Shown: positions 62,403 through 64,000 of the stretch, one piece after another
Layout: each line of letters begins with the position of its first letter
Numbering within the stretch: the stretch's first letter is position 1
DNA from: Sipunculus nudus
Lineage: Eukaryota > Annelida > Sipuncula > Golfingiida > Sipunculidae
DNA: 64,000 nt
Direction of reading: 5' to 3'
NCBI GenBank assembly: GCA_026874595.1
Contig: CM049315.1
Coordinates: 76,991,401 to 77,055,400 of the forward strand
Translations under genes and position numbers: made by a program
The notes under the pieces: model-generated
Database searches by the model: none
What the model saw: only the letters and a program-made list of their open reading frames with translations
Told to the model about the DNA's origin: nothing

Positions 62403-64000
62403 ACGCAACTGACCAATATGCTTGCCGAAATCAAAGTTTTCGGCAAGCAATTAACAAACTTAGTATAAAGATATCGCCGTTTACAAGCCTCATATATATG
62501 CTGTGCATCTACATTCAGGATGACACTAAAACAGGTTGCTACCGTTATGGACCTCTGTTTCATACATGCATTTATAATATCGGTTTCGTCTGAGTTTGTG
62601 ACACGCAAGTTCCCTTGGAACCAAACGTGGCATATTCACCGTTTCCATATGGAGTTACACGAAATGTAATGATGCATAGACAAATGCCCTAACCAGCGAG
62701 CTAGGGGAGAACCATTCGAACTAGCATGTAAAGCAAATAAAACAAGCGCACGCAATTACGGATCTGTTTAGAACATTCAGATCTGCAAACACACCACAGA
62801 CGTCCCGTGTAAGCGCCTCCCAAGTGTTGAGCCGACCGTCATGTCCCGGGTCCAGGGGAATGTTATGCCACATGGGGTCTACCCATAGCGTGGAGTCCAG
62901 CAAAGCGACTCAGCTTATGGCTTCATTGTTTCTTGACATGTTTCTAATATACTGACATCCAGGGGATCAATACTCGGCCCACATGGTTTCCTTGCCGGGC
63001 CAGAAATGCGGAAGGTGTGCCGGTTTATGAAAATCTAACAGACTCATCTATTAGCGGCCCAATACTGTTATTGAAATAACGCGTGCATGCCCAATTGTCT
63101 CCTAAACTGATGTTTGTCTTAGGGCCCGTGACGCATCGCATAGTTTATTCTTTTCTTTCTCCATTACAATTTCTGAGCTCTCTCTATATGCACTTTGAAT
63201 TTACAGCCCGAGTTCCTTGTCGAACATAATGACAATTTAACCCCTGAGTCACTCAGGCTGAATTGAAATCTACCAAGAAAACTCTCTCATTTTATTAACA
63301 TTTTCTAGATTGAAATATATTTATTTTCGGTTCTTAAGATTTCTAATTATCTAAAGGAAGCCATTTCTGATGGTATTGTGGTTAAGATACAACAAAAACT
63401 GAGAAATGGTAAGGTATAAAACCTTACTAAAATAAATCAGAGAGATTACCTAAGGGTCTAACTACTCAGAACTGTCTAATGAGCATATATAAACAATCTT
63501 TCACATTTTCCTTAACATTTTATAAACTTCTAATATGAGGTCCCTTGTATTGTTTTTCTAAAATCCGTGAATGTGCTCTATATATTGGTATATATTGGAA
63601 TGTTTGGGTTATCTGAAAAAGATTGATTTTATTTAGATTTTAAAATATGTTAATGAATTTAAGATATTAACTAAATATCATTCAATCTCAAAAAAATGCA
63701 ACAGCTATCTCGAATGTCCCTGGGAATTATGTTAAATAAAGGTAAATAAAAAAACAGGCGCTTTCAATGGAGTGTTAACTCTCAGTATATTATGATTTTA
63801 TAAGTATATCAGTTTTAAATATATTTGTTTGGGTATAATTTAATCTATAAATGGCGTCCCTTTAAACATAGGCAAAAACACTTTTTAGAACACAACTCCA
63901 TTTAGCAGTTATGGATTGTTTAGTATGCATAAATGGTTGATAAATATCGATTTAAAGTTAAAACATATGAAAATGGTAACAACTTCTAAACTTCTAAAAT
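62403..64000. other. No gene seen
   Basis: A slightly GC-richer stretch at 62620-63160 has no convincing exon. From 63200 on the sequence is very AT-rich and featureless. Confidence 0.55.

Overview
This window looks like nuclear DNA from an invertebrate animal, most likely a lophotrochozoan and probably a mollusc. It is AT-rich and gene-poor, and it has long introns with GT/AG borders, many (CT)n, (AT)n and (GA)n microsatellites, tRNA-derived SINEs, pogo/Tigger-type DNA transposons, minisatellites and an intact non-clustered protocadherin. The taxon is inferred from this character; no diagnostic marker gene is present.

One gene is well supported: a minus-strand protocadherin spanning about 33307 down to 15216. 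A large first coding exon (30459-33227) encodes the signal peptide, seven cadherin repeats, the transmembrane helix and the start of the tail. Three further exons (27121-27264, 20028-20169, 15216-15808) encode the rest of the cytoplasmic domain. Splice sites and reading phases agree at every junction and predict a 1215-residue protein. An acceptor at 33307 implies at least one non-coding exon further upstream, which I could not place. The architecture is delta-1-like: seven EC domains, a PP1-type RVxF motif and a DSGRG-type acidic motif. The introns hold a 39/35-bp minisatellite with a 74-bp higher-order phase, two CTCF-like motifs and one copy of a local interspersed repeat.

The rest appears non-coding. 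From 1 to 15 kb there are a SINE, a 27-bp minisatellite (4.5-5.8 kb) with decayed edges, and a 985-bp internally deleted pogo element retaining a CENP-B-type helix-turn-helix fragment. From 33 to 53 kb there is mostly unique AT-rich sequence with microsatellites. From 49 to 62 kb lies a repeat-dense zone: several MITEs, four copies of a ~330-bp family with hairpin ends, a second SINE, a CpG-dense block and a four-unit ~330-bp satellite carrying one CTCF-consensus-like site per unit.

The most interesting points are: the satellite-borne, same-orientation CTCF-like array upstream of a protocadherin with oppositely oriented CTCF-like motifs in its intron; the eight-copy hairpin-ended repeat family; and the two minisatellites. 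These rest on reading by eye; no alignment or database search was possible.
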